This document shows, one piece after another, positions 23,743 through 36,245 of a stretch of DNA of 64,000 bases (the first letter of the stretch is position 1; each line of letters begins with the position of its first letter). The notes under the pieces are model-generated. The model was not told the DNA's origin. It made no database searches and saw only the letters and a list, made by a program, of their open reading frames with translations. Location of the stretch: the NCBI RefSeq assembly GCF_050436995.1, contig NC_134756.1, positions 9,672,001 through 9,736,000 of the forward strand. The letters are read 5' to 3'. Position numbers and translations under genes: made by a program. Source of the stretch: Anticarsia gemmatalis (taxonomy: Eukaryota > Arthropoda > Insecta > Lepidoptera > Erebidae).

Positions 23743-26700
23743 GTCAGTGACTTGGATTTACAGTACTTATTAGAAAGTTAAAACTTTTTATTTCGTCAAC
23801 TTAATCATAGCTTACGCTTGGTTACTCGTACATTTTAATTCTCTGTTATAAAATTACACATTTCATTACTTTTATGAATGATGAAAGTGTTACATCAGTG
23901 TGTGCTAGTTACTAGTTCTATCATAATGAGTGAATATTTGTAGCATTTTTCTTGTATAAGTATTGTGCTAATAGTGTTCTGGTCATCATTTGCTAAATGA
24001 AGTGCTTCTTGGCTTTAGTACTGAACTCCCCTTCTATCATTCCTTGATAATATCTTACTCATCTGACTTAGTAAACTTGTGTGTGGGCATATAAGCTAGA
24101 AATTTATAATTAAACAATATTCTTACAGTTATTTGTTATAACCATGTAAGATGGAGATTTAAAGAATGCTGCAAATAGTTGTTAGTGAATAATTACATGC
24201 CACTGGTTCATGTATTTAGAAATATGCTCAGTAATTATTTCTTATCTTGTTATCAGACTGTAATTAATCAGCATACACCAATACATTTTCTAGAAACAAG
24301 AATGGCACCCATGCTAAGGAAAATAAACATGATTTTACTATAATTACTATTAATTATTAATGTCATGAATTAGTGTAGTAATTTCAACATAGGGATGTTC
24401 CGTTTAGTCTTTACAGTTTTTAGGAAGTTGATTATGTAGTTGTATTAAAGCAAGAAATAAGAGTTCCAATAACTATTTTGACTACATACAATTCATAAAA
24501 ATAAATTTTCAGGTGTGAGATTTTAATTTACAGTATCTACCTAATTAAAATTTTTTTACCTGACTACTTGATTTATTGCATCTGTCTCAGTCAAATTATT
24601 TAAAATAATGTTCTTACAGATCGGTGCATTAGAATTTAATTTAGTCTTTTTTTTCAATATTAGAGATTTAATCCTTCCTTTTATAAAAATTTCTTTCATT
24701 TTTGTTTTCAGTGCCCGTTACCCATACTATGAAATAGTAGAATCAGAGAGGGGCACACCATTGTTCATTCACGATGAGAACACTAAGTTCTCGCCTGAGG
24801 AGCTTGTCGCCCAGCTTCTGGCCAAGGCTAAAGACTTTTCAGAACTTAGTCACGGTAAGATTGTGTTACATTACTTTCACTTATGAATGTGAAATGTGAG
24901 AATTGTCTTAAATTATATTTTACAGTTGTTACATTTTTAACTGATATTATATTACTGAAATTTAATAAATATGACCTAGACTTTTGGCTAGATGTTGAAA
25001 TAATAATATGAAGGTTCTCACAATTTATTTTGACTGATTGGATGTGGATTAGACCTAAATATATTTTAGAAAGTAGTTTTTTATGTAATAATATGAAACT
25101 GAATGTGTTTAAATGCAAAAATTGGGAGTAATATTACTATTTTATAAATTCCTTTGTCTATTGAAAGGTCCAAGTGCGTTTTATATTAAACTTTATGCAA
25201 GTAGCACACCTCCAGTTATGTAAAATTCTGGTCAGTAAGGTATGCTAATTGTAAATAGAGTAGAGATCTAGTAAATTCTAGTATAAGTAAGTTCAAAGAT
25301 ACAAATATTGCTACATGCTGTATAGAAAGTATGATAAATGGAAATTGTGCCAAGAAATCCAAACACATAACTACTTGTTTACATTTTGTAATACTGTAGT
25401 AGCAATGATCTGTGACTGATAATAATAAAGAAAATCTAGGTCTTGAATCAATACTTGAACTAGATTCCTAGATTATTTATTTTATTCTTATAGAGGGTAT
25501 CTATTATGAAGAATTTTAACATTTAGTTTTTTTTATGGCAAATATTGATTCATACTTAGGGATTTGTTTTATATTTTATCTGCTCAATCAATGCTCAATC
25601 AGGGGGGTATTCATTCATCTGTCTGGCAGTGGATGTCTCCTGGCCAATGTGATGATAATAAATTTAAAATGTTTACATATTTTTATGTATTGTGTTGCAT
25701 CCCCAGGTCAACCAATCACAGAGTGTGTGATCACAGTCCCTGGTTACTTCAACCAAGCTGAGCGTCGAGCGATGAAAGACGCCGCTGCGCTCGCCGGTTT
25801 AAACGTGCTCCAGTTGATCAACGACTACACCGGTATTGCCATCAACTACGGAATTTTTAGGAGGAAGGTTTGTCTTTGTTTATTTCATTTGATTTTTGGG
25901 CATATTTTTCCATTGTTTAACAACTTTGTTTGATGCTTTGATATTTACTAGATTCTCTATTTTTTCTGTCATTATCTACATCAAAATCAGGAACATTCCC
26001 AGAATAAATTTGTATTCTGAAGCAAAATTAGTGTATCTGTTTAAAAGTCGACAGCTATGCACATTTGTTGGTAAATAAACAGTGTGATAAACATCAACTC
26101 ATGCATTCAGGCATGTGTTTCTGACTACTGGCCAAAGATTTATCAAATAGGTATAGAACTCTGTCTACTATTTCCTACTGAAAGGATTTCTTAGGCCCCA
26201 TCTTGAAAAGCAAAAGATGAAACCGTGACCTGACTGCAATTAGAATTATTAGCAGCTTGTCATTGAAAGGTCGACAACTGAAAGTGTGTGTGCAGCCATG
26301 CAAATAACTAATTACAGAATTGGATCTGGGATTTCTTGTTGGATTCTTAGTTGATAACAAAAGAAAACCTTTTTGATTTGAAAATCTTGTGTAGATTAAA
26401 GCACTGAATTATAAAAGGCATTATATAATATGTGTCTGTCCAGAGTTACCAACTATTTAAGTAACATTTTTATTGTTATAGGAAATCAATGAGACCGCAT
26501 GGCACGCGTTGTTCTTCGACATGGGCGCGGCGTCGACCAAGGCGGCGTTGGTCGAGTACAAGACTGTCAAGATAAAGGACAAGGGTTACGTAGAGACTGT
26601 GCCTCAGTTACAAGTGTTGGGTGTTGGTTTTGATAGGTAAGCTTCAGTCTAAAATGATGTTATAGCTCTTACATTGGAAAATGTGGCTGACTCAGTAAAC

Positions 26701-29700
26701 AACAACGTCTAAGTAAACAAGTTTGTTCATGAAATAGTTGACACGATAATACGAGTACTCATTTGTATTCCAAATAGTTTTATACCATTTTCCAAATTTC
26801 CTGTACGAGAATATTTTCCATTAGTCGGATTCAACCGGAATTAAGAGGTCTTCATATCCTTTTTGAGCTTCTTCTTGGTGAGATTCTTTTCTGCATTTGC
26901 CTATCTCAAATGTGGTGTGACTGATGTTAATGTATGCTTAGATTCGCTGGTTATAACTATATGCTTTTCTGTTTAGGACTTTGGGAGGTCATGAGATGAC
27001 CCTCCGTCTCCGCGAGCACCTGATCAAGGCGTGGGAGGCGAACGGTGGCGGTGACGTCAGAGCCTCACCCCGTGCTATGGAGAAGTTGTTACGAGAAGCA
27101 GAGAGACTGAAGATTGTACTGTCCGCGAATACTGAGCATTATGCGCAGATTGAGAGCTTGTTAGATGATAAGGACTTTAAACAGTTGGTGAGTTATTATA
27201 ATTATAAAATCTTATAAAGCTTAATTATGCTCTTTTTCCTCAATTCCAAATGGTTGTGGAATCATCCTTCCTTACAAAATACTACTTGCGTTTATAACTT
27301 CTCACGTGTCCCTTATAAGAAACTGCATAAAGTAATACATTCTATTAAAAGCTTATAGTTTCGATTCATATATTGATTAACTTTTTTGGTACAGTTACAG
27401 TAAACCTTTCGTTCATCTGCTATTCGCACATCATTGGTATATTATTTTTTCTGAAAAATCCATTCTAAAATTGATTATTTTTACCATAGGTAACTCGGGT
27501 AGAATTCGAAGAGCTATGCGCAGACTTATGGCCGCGAGTATCAGGAGTGGTTCAGCGTGCGATCGCGGCGGGCGGCGGCGCGGGCTCCGGCGCGCGCCTC
27601 ATTCTAGCCGGCGGTGGCTCCAGGGTGCCTGCTGCTATCAACGCGCTGAAGGAAGCCGTCGGACATGACCCTGCTAGGTCTATTAATGCTGATGAGGCTG
27701 CTACGATGGGAGCTGTTTACAGGTATGCTTTGAATGTATTGTTGTTTACAAATAAACTTATGTTTTCCTCATAGAGTAGGCTACTGTTTGATTACTGTGA
27801 GGTGAAAACTTAAGCCAAATACATTGTTTGCCATACTATAGAATTGGTGGCTTTATAAAGCGATTTCACATAGACAGAAGGTGTGCCATTGGTTTCGAAG
27901 ACGATTACAGGCGGCACGAGACGCAACGGCATTACTCAATTAAATTGTATGAAACTAATTGGAATACGATTTCACCTCTCGAGCAGCGTGGTTTCCACAG
28001 TTGCGTTTTGAGTATTATCCTTTGAAGTATAAGCCACTCCTCCAAAGAAAATTACAAGAATTCCGAGTAGTTTCTAGCACAATACAAGCATATAAATTAT
28101 TTTTATGTATACTCACTGTGTACTGTTTTACACAGGGCGGCATCCCTCGCGACTGGATACAAGGTGGCTCCCCTCAACGTGCGTGACGCAGTATTGCTGC
28201 CCATTCAAGTGACCTTCACCAGGCATGTCGATGGAAACGACAAACTTGTAAGTATACAGACATATTTTTTCGATAAAAATATTAATTATGTACCACTGAT
28301 TTTAGTGATACTGCAAATGGTACTGCACCGGGTGACGTAGGTTACGTGATAGTAAAGTCCTTTACAATCCAAGATCAACCCGTAGCGCGGGTTTTGCCTA
28401 TAAAAGATTTAAATACATATTTTTAAGGCTCATAGTACAATATATTAATACCATTTTTTGGTTTCTTTCAGGAACCGGTAATATAATTTATTATATTTAT
28501 TTATCATGCATTGTATAGCATGTTTTAATACATACATCAATACAATTTTCATGCACTAACATTAACATTCTGATACTATTATTTTAAAACAACATACTTA
28601 CAAGAAATATTTTGTTACAGATCAAGAGAACACTATTCGGGCCCATGAACCCGTACCCGCAAAAGAAGGTAATCACTTTCAACAAACATACCGACGATTT
28701 CGATTTCCACGTAAACTATGCTGAATTAGACCACATTCCTTCTACTGAACTGCAATACGTCGGGTCATTGAACCTTTCACAAGTAGTACTGAGCGGTGTA
28801 GGTGCCGCTCTCTCCAAGCACACCGGCGACAACATCGAACACAAAGGAATCAAAGCACATTTCAATATGGACGACTCTGGTGTTCTTAACCTTGTCAATG
28901 TAGAATTCGTAGCCGAAAAGACTGTAACTGAAGAAGATGATGACAAAGATAGCACACTATCTAAGATCGGAAGCACCATTAGCAAACTGTTCGGCTCAGA
29001 TTCTGAGACGCCAGAAAAAGCTGATGAGAAAGCTGAAGAAAAACCACAGGAAGGTGAAGCTAAGAACGACACTAAGAAGGTCAATGAAACTGTTAGTGAA
29101 AAACAAAACGCTACCGACCCAGAATCTAAGCCTAAACCTAAGATCGTCGTACTAAAAGAACCTATCAAGTCTGACGAACAAGTAGTAAACCTACAGCCAC
29201 TTACACCAGAACAGTTCAAGTCTTCCAAGAGCAAAATCGCAGAGCTGAATGCTATTGATAAGAAGCGTGTTGAAAGAGAAACTGCCCTCAATAATTTGGA
29301 GGCATTCGTTGTTGACGCACAAATGAAAATCGATATGGAAGAATACGCCGAATGTGGTACCCCGGAACAGATTGAAGAAATCCGTAAAATATGCAGCGAG
29401 ACCTCTGAATGGCTGTATGAAGATGGTTATGAAGCTGCCACAGAGTTGTTTGAGGAAAAATTAGCGTCTCTGAAAGATAAAACTAATCCGATATTCTACA
29501 AACACTGGGAACATAGGGAAAGGCCTGATGCCGTTGCTGCTGTCCGCAACATGTTGAACAGCTCAAAGGAATTCCTTAAGATGGCAAAGAACTTCACTAA
29601 AGAAGTGAACCCAGACAAGGACATTTTCACAGACGTCGAAATCGGAACTTTAGAGAAGAAGATCGTCGAAACAGAAAAATGGGTGGACAAGTCTATCCAA

Positions 29701-30030
29701 GAACAAGACGCGCTGAAGAAGAATGATGATATTAAATTAACAGTTGAGAGTATAAGAGAAAAAATGGCGCTTTTGGATAGAGAGATGAAGTATTTATTGA
29801 ATAAGATGAAGATATGGCGGCCTAAGAAGCCTGTGAAGAAGGAAACGGACAATAAAACTGAAGAGACGGTAGCAGAGCCTGAACCTGAGGCCAAGGATGA
29901 GAAGTCAGAAACCCAGGAGGAGGCGCCCGAGAAAGTGGAGCAAGATAAAGACAATGAGGTTGAGGATGAGAACACAGAACCACCGCTGCAACTGTCCGAC
30001 GGCCAAGATGATGAACATTCCGAGTTATAA
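23429..30030 (+). CDS. HYOU1: HYOU1/Grp170 ER chaperone (HSP110-like HSP70)
   Basis: Hypoxia up-regulated 1 is the large HSP70-family holdase and nucleotide-exchange factor for BiP in the ER lumen. Eight coding exons join in phase: 23429-23742, 24712-24854, 25707-25867, 26482-26636, 26977-27187, 27490-27722, 28136-28247 and 28621-30030 (2739 bases, 912 residues). A signal peptide (MFGVLSVVLLPLLLSQHTDA) precedes the ATPase motifs ISIDFGSEW (about 25-32), VLQLINDYTG (about 186), FFDMGAASTK (217-226) and ILAGGGSRVP (about 366). CADLWPRV and INADEAATMGAVY match the family. A beta domain (PYPQKKVITFNKHTDDFDF), a long acidic/Lys-rich loop (about 547-618, several NxT sites), a helical domain and an acidic tail follow, ending in HSEL, a KDEL-like retention signal. 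The length is normal for the family. The introns are AT-rich and hold no gene. A UPRE lies upstream. Confidence 0.96.
24712..24854 (+). CDS. HYOU1: HYOU1 exon 2
   Basis: The acceptor TTTTTGTTTTCAG and donor CACG|GTAAGA bound 47 full codons with one split base at each end. It encodes ARYPYYEIVESERGTP ... EELVAQLLAKAKDFSEL, part of ATPase lobe I. Confidence 0.93.
25707..25867 (+). CDS. HYOU1: HYOU1 exon 3
   Basis: The acceptor GCATCCCCAG and donor AAG|GTTTGT bound 53 codons. They carry the family block TVPGYFNQAERRAMKDAA and VLQLINDYTGIAINYG (connect 1). Confidence 0.95.
26482..26636 (+). CDS. HYOU1: HYOU1 exon 4
   Basis: The acceptor TATTGTTATAG and donor GATAG|GTAAGC bound it. It encodes the phosphate-2 motif FFDMGAASTKAALVEY and LQVLGVGFD, where HYOU1 proteins have the characteristic GVGFDRTLGG across the junction. 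Confidence 0.95.
26977..27187 (+). CDS. HYOU1: HYOU1 exon 5
   Basis: The acceptor TTTTCTGTTTAG and donor TTG|GTGAGT bound it. Seventy codons encode TLGGHEMTLRLREHL and LKIVLSANTEHYAQIESL of ATPase lobe II. Confidence 0.95.
27490..27722 (+). CDS. HYOU1: HYOU1 exon 6
   Basis: The acceptor TTTTTACCATAG and donor ACAG|GTATGC bound it. It encodes VTRVEFEELCADLWPRV, the adenosine motif LILAGGGSRVP and INADEAATMGAVY. A Gly/Ala-rich GC-rich segment (AAGGGAGSGA) replaces the usual helix turn before the adenosine motif. Confidence 0.95.
28136..28247 (+). CDS. HYOU1: HYOU1 exon 7
   Basis: The acceptor TACTGTTTTACACAG and donor CTT|GTAAGT bound 37 codons. They encode AASLATGYKVAPLNVRDAVL and PIQVTFTRHV, the link from the ATPase to the beta domain. 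Confidence 0.94.
28621..30030 (+). CDS. HYOU1: HYOU1 last coding exon
   Basis: The acceptor TATTTTGTTACAG ends at 28620. A single large exon of 469 codons runs to TAA at 30028-30030. It covers the beta domain, the acidic loop, the helical lid and the C-terminal acidic tail ending in HSEL. Long ORFs on the opposite strand (191 and 159 codons) mirror its composition and are not genes. Confidence 0.96.
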   Translation: MKRTLFGPMNPYPQKKVITFNKHTDDFDFHVNYAELDHIPSTELQYVGSLNLSQVVLSGVGAALSKHTGDNIEHKGIKAHFNMDDSGVLNLVNVEFVAEKTVTEEDDDKDSTLSKIGSTISKLFGSDSETPEKADEKAEEKPQEGEAKNDTKKVNETVSEKQNATDPESKPKPKIVVLKEPIKSDEQVVNLQPLTPEQFKSSKSKIAELNAIDKKRVERETALNNLEAFVVDAQMKIDMEEYAECGTPEQIEEIRKICSETSEWLYEDGYEAATELFEEKLASLKDKTNPIFYKHWEHRERPDAVAAVRNMLNSSKEFLKMAKNFTKEVNPDKDIFTDVEIGTLEKKIVETEKWVDKSIQEQDALKKNDDIKLTVESIREKMALLDREMKYLLNKMKIWRPKKPVKKETDNKTEETVAEPEPEAKDEKSETQEEAPEKVEQDKDNEVEDENTEPPLQLSDGQDDEHSEL

Positions 30031-30207
30031 TAGCTGTGAGTGGAGTAACTTAATGTATTAGTCTAATTTATTTTTTATTTAATCTACTGTGTGGCTTGTT
30101 TGTTTTTTGTATGTATGGTTTATGAGTTAATTTGTTGAATATATCGTGTAACCTATACTTACTAAGCAAGATCTCAATGAAGGGAAATGATTACGTCCAA
30201 ATACTGA

Positions 30208-30213
30208 AATAAA
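30208..30213 (+). terminator. HYOU1 poly(A) signal
   Basis: AATAAA lies about 180 bases after the stop codon and is the first canonical signal in the 3'UTR. Further signals near 30830 and 31470 could give longer transcripts. Confidence 0.55.
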
Positions 30214-33189
30214 ATTTTAGTCATCTTTTCCTTTTGCTCAATGGAATCTGGGAGTCATTGAAAATAATTTTATAATGAGTTGTGTTGTACACAAACAACC
30301 TATAAATATTGCAGGCCAAAATAACGAGACTTATTTTAATAACTCTTTTTATTACACAACCATGATCAATCCATTGGCGACTGCTACACACGGGCATACT
30401 CTAGAAATGAGATTATACATACATACAAGATTATATCACAATATTTTACGTCTTGCAATTCGATGCTGAAAACGAACAAGCCACTCAACAAACTTGCAAT
30501 TAAATCTCAAGAATAAAAAAAATCTGTGGCCGCCTCTTTTTTTATTCCACATTTGAATTTATGAAAAACTTATATCTTGTTATCTATGTTTCGTTTTTAT
30601 TACTTTTTATGAAAGAGCGGCTTCTCTCTAAGTTTGCAGTGGCCCCAGTAGTAACGACGCGAGAATGTAATGTATTTATTATTGTACCTAAACTTTATGT
30701 GATATATTAAAAGGCTATAAGTTTGTGTGAGTATTATGCTGTTTTTCTACTACAGACACATAGTGTTGCACAAATTATATGGTACAGGTTGTTTATTTCC
30801 GTCAGTGTTATTTTCTAAGCGATTTGTGTATAAATAAATATATGAATAATCCGATACTGATGTACCTAATGATAAATTGAAATAGATATAATCTTTCTTG
30901 GATGTCAACAGATCTACTTAAACTTAATATATGTGCGATATTACGAACATAGCTTGGTTTATATGCAGTGAAATGTGCAACAAAATGTCCCAGAATGAAA
31001 TATCGGTATTTTCGGGACATTGATGAAATACAGTTACGATTTCGTCGTGTGATAATGAGATCTATCTCAAAGAATGTGTCAAAATGTGGGACCTAAGTAG
31101 TTGTTTGTAGAAATAATAGAAAGAGGCTAATAATTTCTGAGAACTTTATTATTTGATTCAAATACTGCCGGTTGAGCATGGGTCGATGAGAGACACGGTG
31201 ATACTTTGAAGTCAAATTTCATTAGTGATTTACGTTTTATAATCAACTAATTTCACAAATTAATTTTTAGTAGTTTTCATGCTAGTTTATTTCTTGTTAG
31301 TATTATTTAGCCTCATTAACCCATGCTAAGCCCGCAACTGCATTACACAAGTTATGTCAGTATCATCGCAGTATGCTTGCGAACCAATGTGGCGTGTAGC
31401 AGTGAAACAGTGTGCCGACTTAGGTCATAACATTTAAGTGAGATTCGTTCAATACCCAGTCGCAAATGGAAATAAATTATACAATGAATGAACTATTGAC
31501 GTTTTATTTCTACCTTGACACTAAAACATTTATATAATTTGATTAGCTCTTTGATTGTGCACAATGTGAATGAATTTTTTCACATTGTTTTAATCGTCGC
31601 ATTGCTGTTTAAACCTGCTAGTATTTGAGAGATTTTAGGAGCCGCACTAGAAAGATAAGTGCATCTCGATTTTTATAAAAATGATTCGTTCAGTAAGTAA
31701 TATACGGTCTCGAATTGCGAAGGTATCTCGATTTTTTGTAAATGTTAGGAAGCACTCGCTCTTGTTTATCAGGAGACTTAACAATGGAGTCATGCTTGAG
31801 TTGCGACAGTATTTCTGTTCCAAAACAGCAGAATAAATACGGAAGCTCGCATTCTTTCTTGCTGTTCCTAGGTCTGTAAAGTGCGTATAAGTACTTAACA
31901 TAGGTTAATCAATATGCCTTTCGCGTATTAGTAATTGCCATTTAATGTCCCAAGAATGTGATGCCATCCCGTCTAACTTGCCTGACGACTCATTAACGGT
32001 ATTCTTAAGCACTGCCGTCTAACCTCCGACACCTAACTGATGGGGCGACTGATACCTGCGCTTAACCTAAGATACCGGGAACTTGGGGTTAAACCAGTTG
32101 TCAGAATGTTAAGGCTCCTGACGGCATGTAATTTGTAAACGTACAAGACAGTTGACATCTTGAGGCATAGCGTATGAGTGGTTAGAGCCCATAGCTGTAT
32201 CTCACTGTCACTCACTGATGTCTTAGCGTTTTATATCAACTGTAGATTGATCAAGATACGCTGTGTAAGTAAGTAGTTATGTCGTCCAGACATCGTAGGC
32301 GGTTGACTTACACGAGTAATGGGCATCAACTTTTGATTAAATTGATTGTTCAATAAATTAAAATGCTAGTCGCTGTCTCTTTCGCAAGGTATCTTTTAGA
32401 TTGATGTAAGTCCAACGTTTAAATCGATCTCACAGTGCACTCAAACAGTTCAAATACAAAGGAAACCACAACATAGATAATAAAGAAAGGTGCTGTACTA
32501 GTCTTTTAAAAGCTATATAAACTTTAGTATTTACTGAAGGGAAACTAGTAGCAACACAATTTCACGGCTTGTGCTTCCACAGAAGGCTTTCTTTACACCT
32601 TTGTTTAAAGTAAATATTGAACGCAAAATACACTTGAGAAAACCCTGTTCTTATACCATGCTGTATTGACTTTTAAGTGTGTTTGGAATTGCTATAGACT
32701 GTCTAAAGAACGTTTACAGTAGCGAGAAATTGATTATGCGCTCCGGCAATTTTCGCTCATAATCGGCATTCAGCTATAAGGACATAAATTGTACGAGAGT
32801 AGAACTGCAATAATCATGTTGTGGTTTCGGTATAAACAAAAAATAGACGAATCGAAAACACCTTTAGCCATAGGAACGAATTGAGATACAACGAGGGTTT
32901 GTAAAAAGTTATGGTTTTGTATAAATAAAAGAAATGTTGCGATTCGTTCACGGCCATTCGAATGAACTGGTAGGTTCTCCATGAGTCACTGATTTTGTGA
33001 TATAAGATGAATTCAACATAATAATATCTAAATATTTGTGTGAAGATCTAATCCTAGTCTATCTATAGACGTGTTGTTCGTTATTATGTCCCAGTTAATT
33101 ACGAGTTATTTTGATGTTGCGTTAGTCACAATAAATATGAATGGAATGGATACTTCCGGTGATGAAAACATGATGCAAATGAGTTACTT

Positions 33190-33225
33190 TTGTAGCCGGG
33201 GAATCGAACCCGGAAAATAACTTTA
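33190..33225 (-). repeat. tRNA-derived SINE remnant (B box)
   Basis: The minus strand reads CCGGGTTCGATTCCCCGG, a pol III B box inside a T-arm-like stem. No intact A box or acceptor stem is near, so it is a fragment rather than a tRNA gene. Confidence 0.35.
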
Positions 33226-35463
33226 AGCTCAGGTTTTGAGATTCGTTATTTCATTCTGAGTCCATGCAAAGTATGTTATACATTTTGGTTTATCCATCCA
33301 CCAACTCGTACCTAAGTATATCTACCTACCTAGACTAGGATATAGGGTTGCTTAGAATTAGGTTTCCTAGACAGCTAGATTTATTTATTTTCATTGAGCT
33401 CGTAACTGGAGTGTTATTTTTTGGAAGATTGCATCACATTCTCAAACGAAACGTTTTCCCATCGGAGAGTAAACTTGATGGGATCTCAAACAATTTTAAA
33501 ATCATACAATATCTTGACAGGCACCTAAAGCCCCATTACCAGTAACTTGTTTCAAAGAGCTTTTGTTTTTTTTAAGACCCGAAGGAAGAAGTCGGCGCCC
33601 GCGCCGTGCACTGGCGCCTTTCTTCGGCGAGTGAGACGGCGGTATATAATTATATTCGAGGATGAAAAGAGACAAAGCAATAGCATTCCGCGTCACAGAC
33701 AGACAAGCCAAATGAATCCAGTTTGCTTGTTATACGCCGGGCGTTCGGGTGTGTGCCGCATTTGTGTGTTTTTGACAGTGATGTAAACAATAAAACTTTA
33801 ATTTTTCTGTGAATCAATACACTCTTGAAACACGAGTGACGATTAAAGTATGTGTTGAAGTTCGTTGTACACACTTCCATAAGAGGATTCTGGCGGGATT
33901 TTTGTACGAAAAGGTAAGAATAACTAAGAATGCAGCCGATTCCCTCTCGCGTCCCTCTTGGAGGAATGCACCTCGCTGTGCCCCGGCGCACCTTGCGACT
34001 ATCGAATTTACTGTCCAATCGATACAATTACTGGCATTTTATTGAGCGTTGATAGCTATGTACCAGTGTTGTTAAGATTGAGATAATAACGAGAAAAACT
34101 GAATAAATTAGGGAGGGATACCTCCTGTTGATTGTTGTTATTGTATTGTTTTTGTAAACAGATATTTTATTCATGTATTCTGAGCCATGTGCGCCGGTCT
34201 CATAATTACTCGACGCCACTGAAGAAAAAGTTTGTTATTTAATTGATGAAGATGTTAATCTAAAATTATTCAGAAGGGTGGGATAGGGTGTTTTTTCAAC
34301 AGAAGTATAATACAATGTTGAATATATTAATTTCAAATTATGCATTGTGAATAATTTAATATTATTTGAATAGCCGCTATAAAACGTCTTCCGCATTTAA
34401 TCTAAACACATTATGCAGTAGGTTAGGGGTCAAGACGCCAAAATAGTGCACGCTTATCGTACGTTTCCTGTGAATTAGAATGTTTGTCGAGGTGCTCATT
34501 TTTATTGTTTTAATGACCCACCTACGGAACATTTACAAATAAAATGAAAATAAACAGTTTTTACTTATATATGTATGAACTAAGAACGAACCTACGCTTA
34601 CATGTCGATGTGTGATATTTTCTAGTTCTTTGAATTGCGATTATTGTGAATATTTCTTAGAATCACATGTGGAGGGTTAAAAGTTGACAAGTGTCAATGA
34701 CAGGTTGCCAACCCGTCGTCTATTCAACACTAGGTAGAAACAACAAAAGCTGACGGTCTGACCCTTCTCATTGTTTTGCTCGAAGATCAGCATTTGGAGT
34801 GTTTTGTAAGTAAATATGAAGCACATATACACGCTAATTTGATTTATGTTTAAGTAAATAGTCAATATTTTGATGATAATGTTCGGTTACGCGCTAACGC
34901 TTCTGCCAAGGCGGGTGCTTGTGTGCCTAATTCAGATCCACCTACTTTTCAAGTAGCTCTTATTATAAATATCTGATTACATGCTTATTAGTACTCAGCT
35001 AGCATTGTTTCCACTAGTCACGTTATCGTATCGTTAGATCATCCACACCTATAAGGTTTTGCGCACTTGGAGATTAACAAGTAGACGTAGGGTAAAGCAC
35101 CCAGTAGTCAGCCTTTTAGTGAAAATGTCAATTTCATTTAGCCATATTTTTAACATTTACAACTAGATGTAAAATCATTAGTCATTGTATGAAAGGTAAT
35201 TTATTAAACTTTAAGAAAAAAATAACAAAATATCATATTCATAAGATTATTATGGAAAAAATCCGCATTAAACAAAATATGGCACTTTTTACCAGTAGTC
35301 AGCCCCATGTCGCCAGTAGTCAGCCATGTCTTACCCAGTAGTCAGCCTCTTATTTACTCAATACAAATATTCTATTTTAAATATATTTTTATTGAAATCT
35401 CCAGGAAATGAAGCACATTTGCAATAATACCATGCAGTACAATTTATATATCCATTCATTTTT

Positions 35464-35791
35464 AACCCCCGACGCAAAAAGAGGGGTGTTATAAGGTTCG
35501 ACGTGTCTGTCTGTGTGTCTGTCTGTCTATGGCATCATAACTCCCGAAAGGATGCAATGATTTCAATTTAGTTTATATTAATTAAAGGTGACTTATGTGC
35601 GAGTGTTTATAGACATGTTTGATGAAAATCGGCGGAGATTAACCGAATGTCTGCAAATTTACTCGGACGGGGTCTCAAATGGCTTCGCATGCTGAGAAAG
35701 TTGGTGGTGGGAAAGTTAGAATGGCTTAACCTAACCTGCACCAACCTATAAAAAGTATGAAATAAAAAAATATATTGTGAAATCGGGGGTT
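35464..35791. mobile_element. Nested repeat with AACCCCCGA/TCGGGGGTT ends
   Basis: This element starts AACCCCCGACGCAAAAAGAG and contains a TCTG/TGTC-rich tract. It ends TCGGGGGTT, giving short inverted ends. The start sequence is a repeat commonly seen in moth and butterfly genomes. It sits inside the 35.1-37.2 kb element and so is probably younger. Confidence 0.5.
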
Positions 35792-36084
35792 TTCAAGATT
35801 TAAAGTTATAGTTATTAGCACTTAGGTAATTGATTTCTGAATGTTTTCTAGTCAATCTTTCTTCACACGGTTCACAGCGATAAAAGTTTATTTTCTGTTC
35901 CTTTATTCCTTCTGTTTCTCAACTCTCCCCACTCTACAAAAGATGCTGTCTTCTATAAAACTATTTTAGCTTTCTTGATGTGTTGATACATAAGTCAATG
36001 GTAGGCTAGGAAATGATAGAAGTAGGATAGGAAGTTAGATGATAGAAGTAACTGGTATCATTCCTTTCTTTTCTCATTTCCCAA

Positions 36085-36245
36085 AGTTCCTTCGTGTTTC
36101 GGAAGGCATGGTAAATTGAAAGTCCCGGCGGGCATATTCAAGGATCTCTGGCAATCGTTGCCATTAGTCAGAAGAAACTGGAAGCTGATTCCAGCATAGC
36201 GTGTACAGTTTCTTAGGGTAGTCATTTGTTTTTGGGAGTGAACTT
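36085..36245 (+). repeat. Dispersed lepidopteran repeat fragment
   Basis: TTTCGGAAGGCATGGTAAAT, then GTCCCGGCGGGCAT, CTGGCAATCGTTGCC and TAGTCAGAAGAAACTGGAAG. This order of phrases is familiar from interspersed repeats of Lepidoptera, probably non-LTR-retrotransposon-derived. It is also nested in the 35.1-37.2 kb element. Confidence 0.45.

Larger units (their letters stand above)
30031..35087. other. HYOU1 3'UTR and intergenic DNA
   Basis: The first part is HYOU1 3'UTR. Beyond it the DNA is AT-rich with no recognised gene. A CpG-rich, TATATAATTATA-containing repeat-like stretch lies at about 33570-33720 (GTCGGCGCCCGCGCCGTGC). A SINE remnant lies near 33195. A strong but isolated donor (AAAAG|GTAAGA) is at 33909-33918. 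Confidence 0.4.

Noticed and set aside
28716..29291. 191-codon ORF antisense to HYOU1
   Set aside because: It is Ser/Leu-rich, mirroring the Glu/Lys-rich coding strand; shadow ORF.
29496..29975. 159-codon ORF antisense to HYOU1
   Set aside because: Same cause: composition shadow of the helical and acidic tail coding sequence.
33900..33920. Consensus donor AAAAG|GTAAGA as the end of a 5' exon
   Set aside because: A lone donor without promoter, ORF or matching acceptor is not enough evidence.
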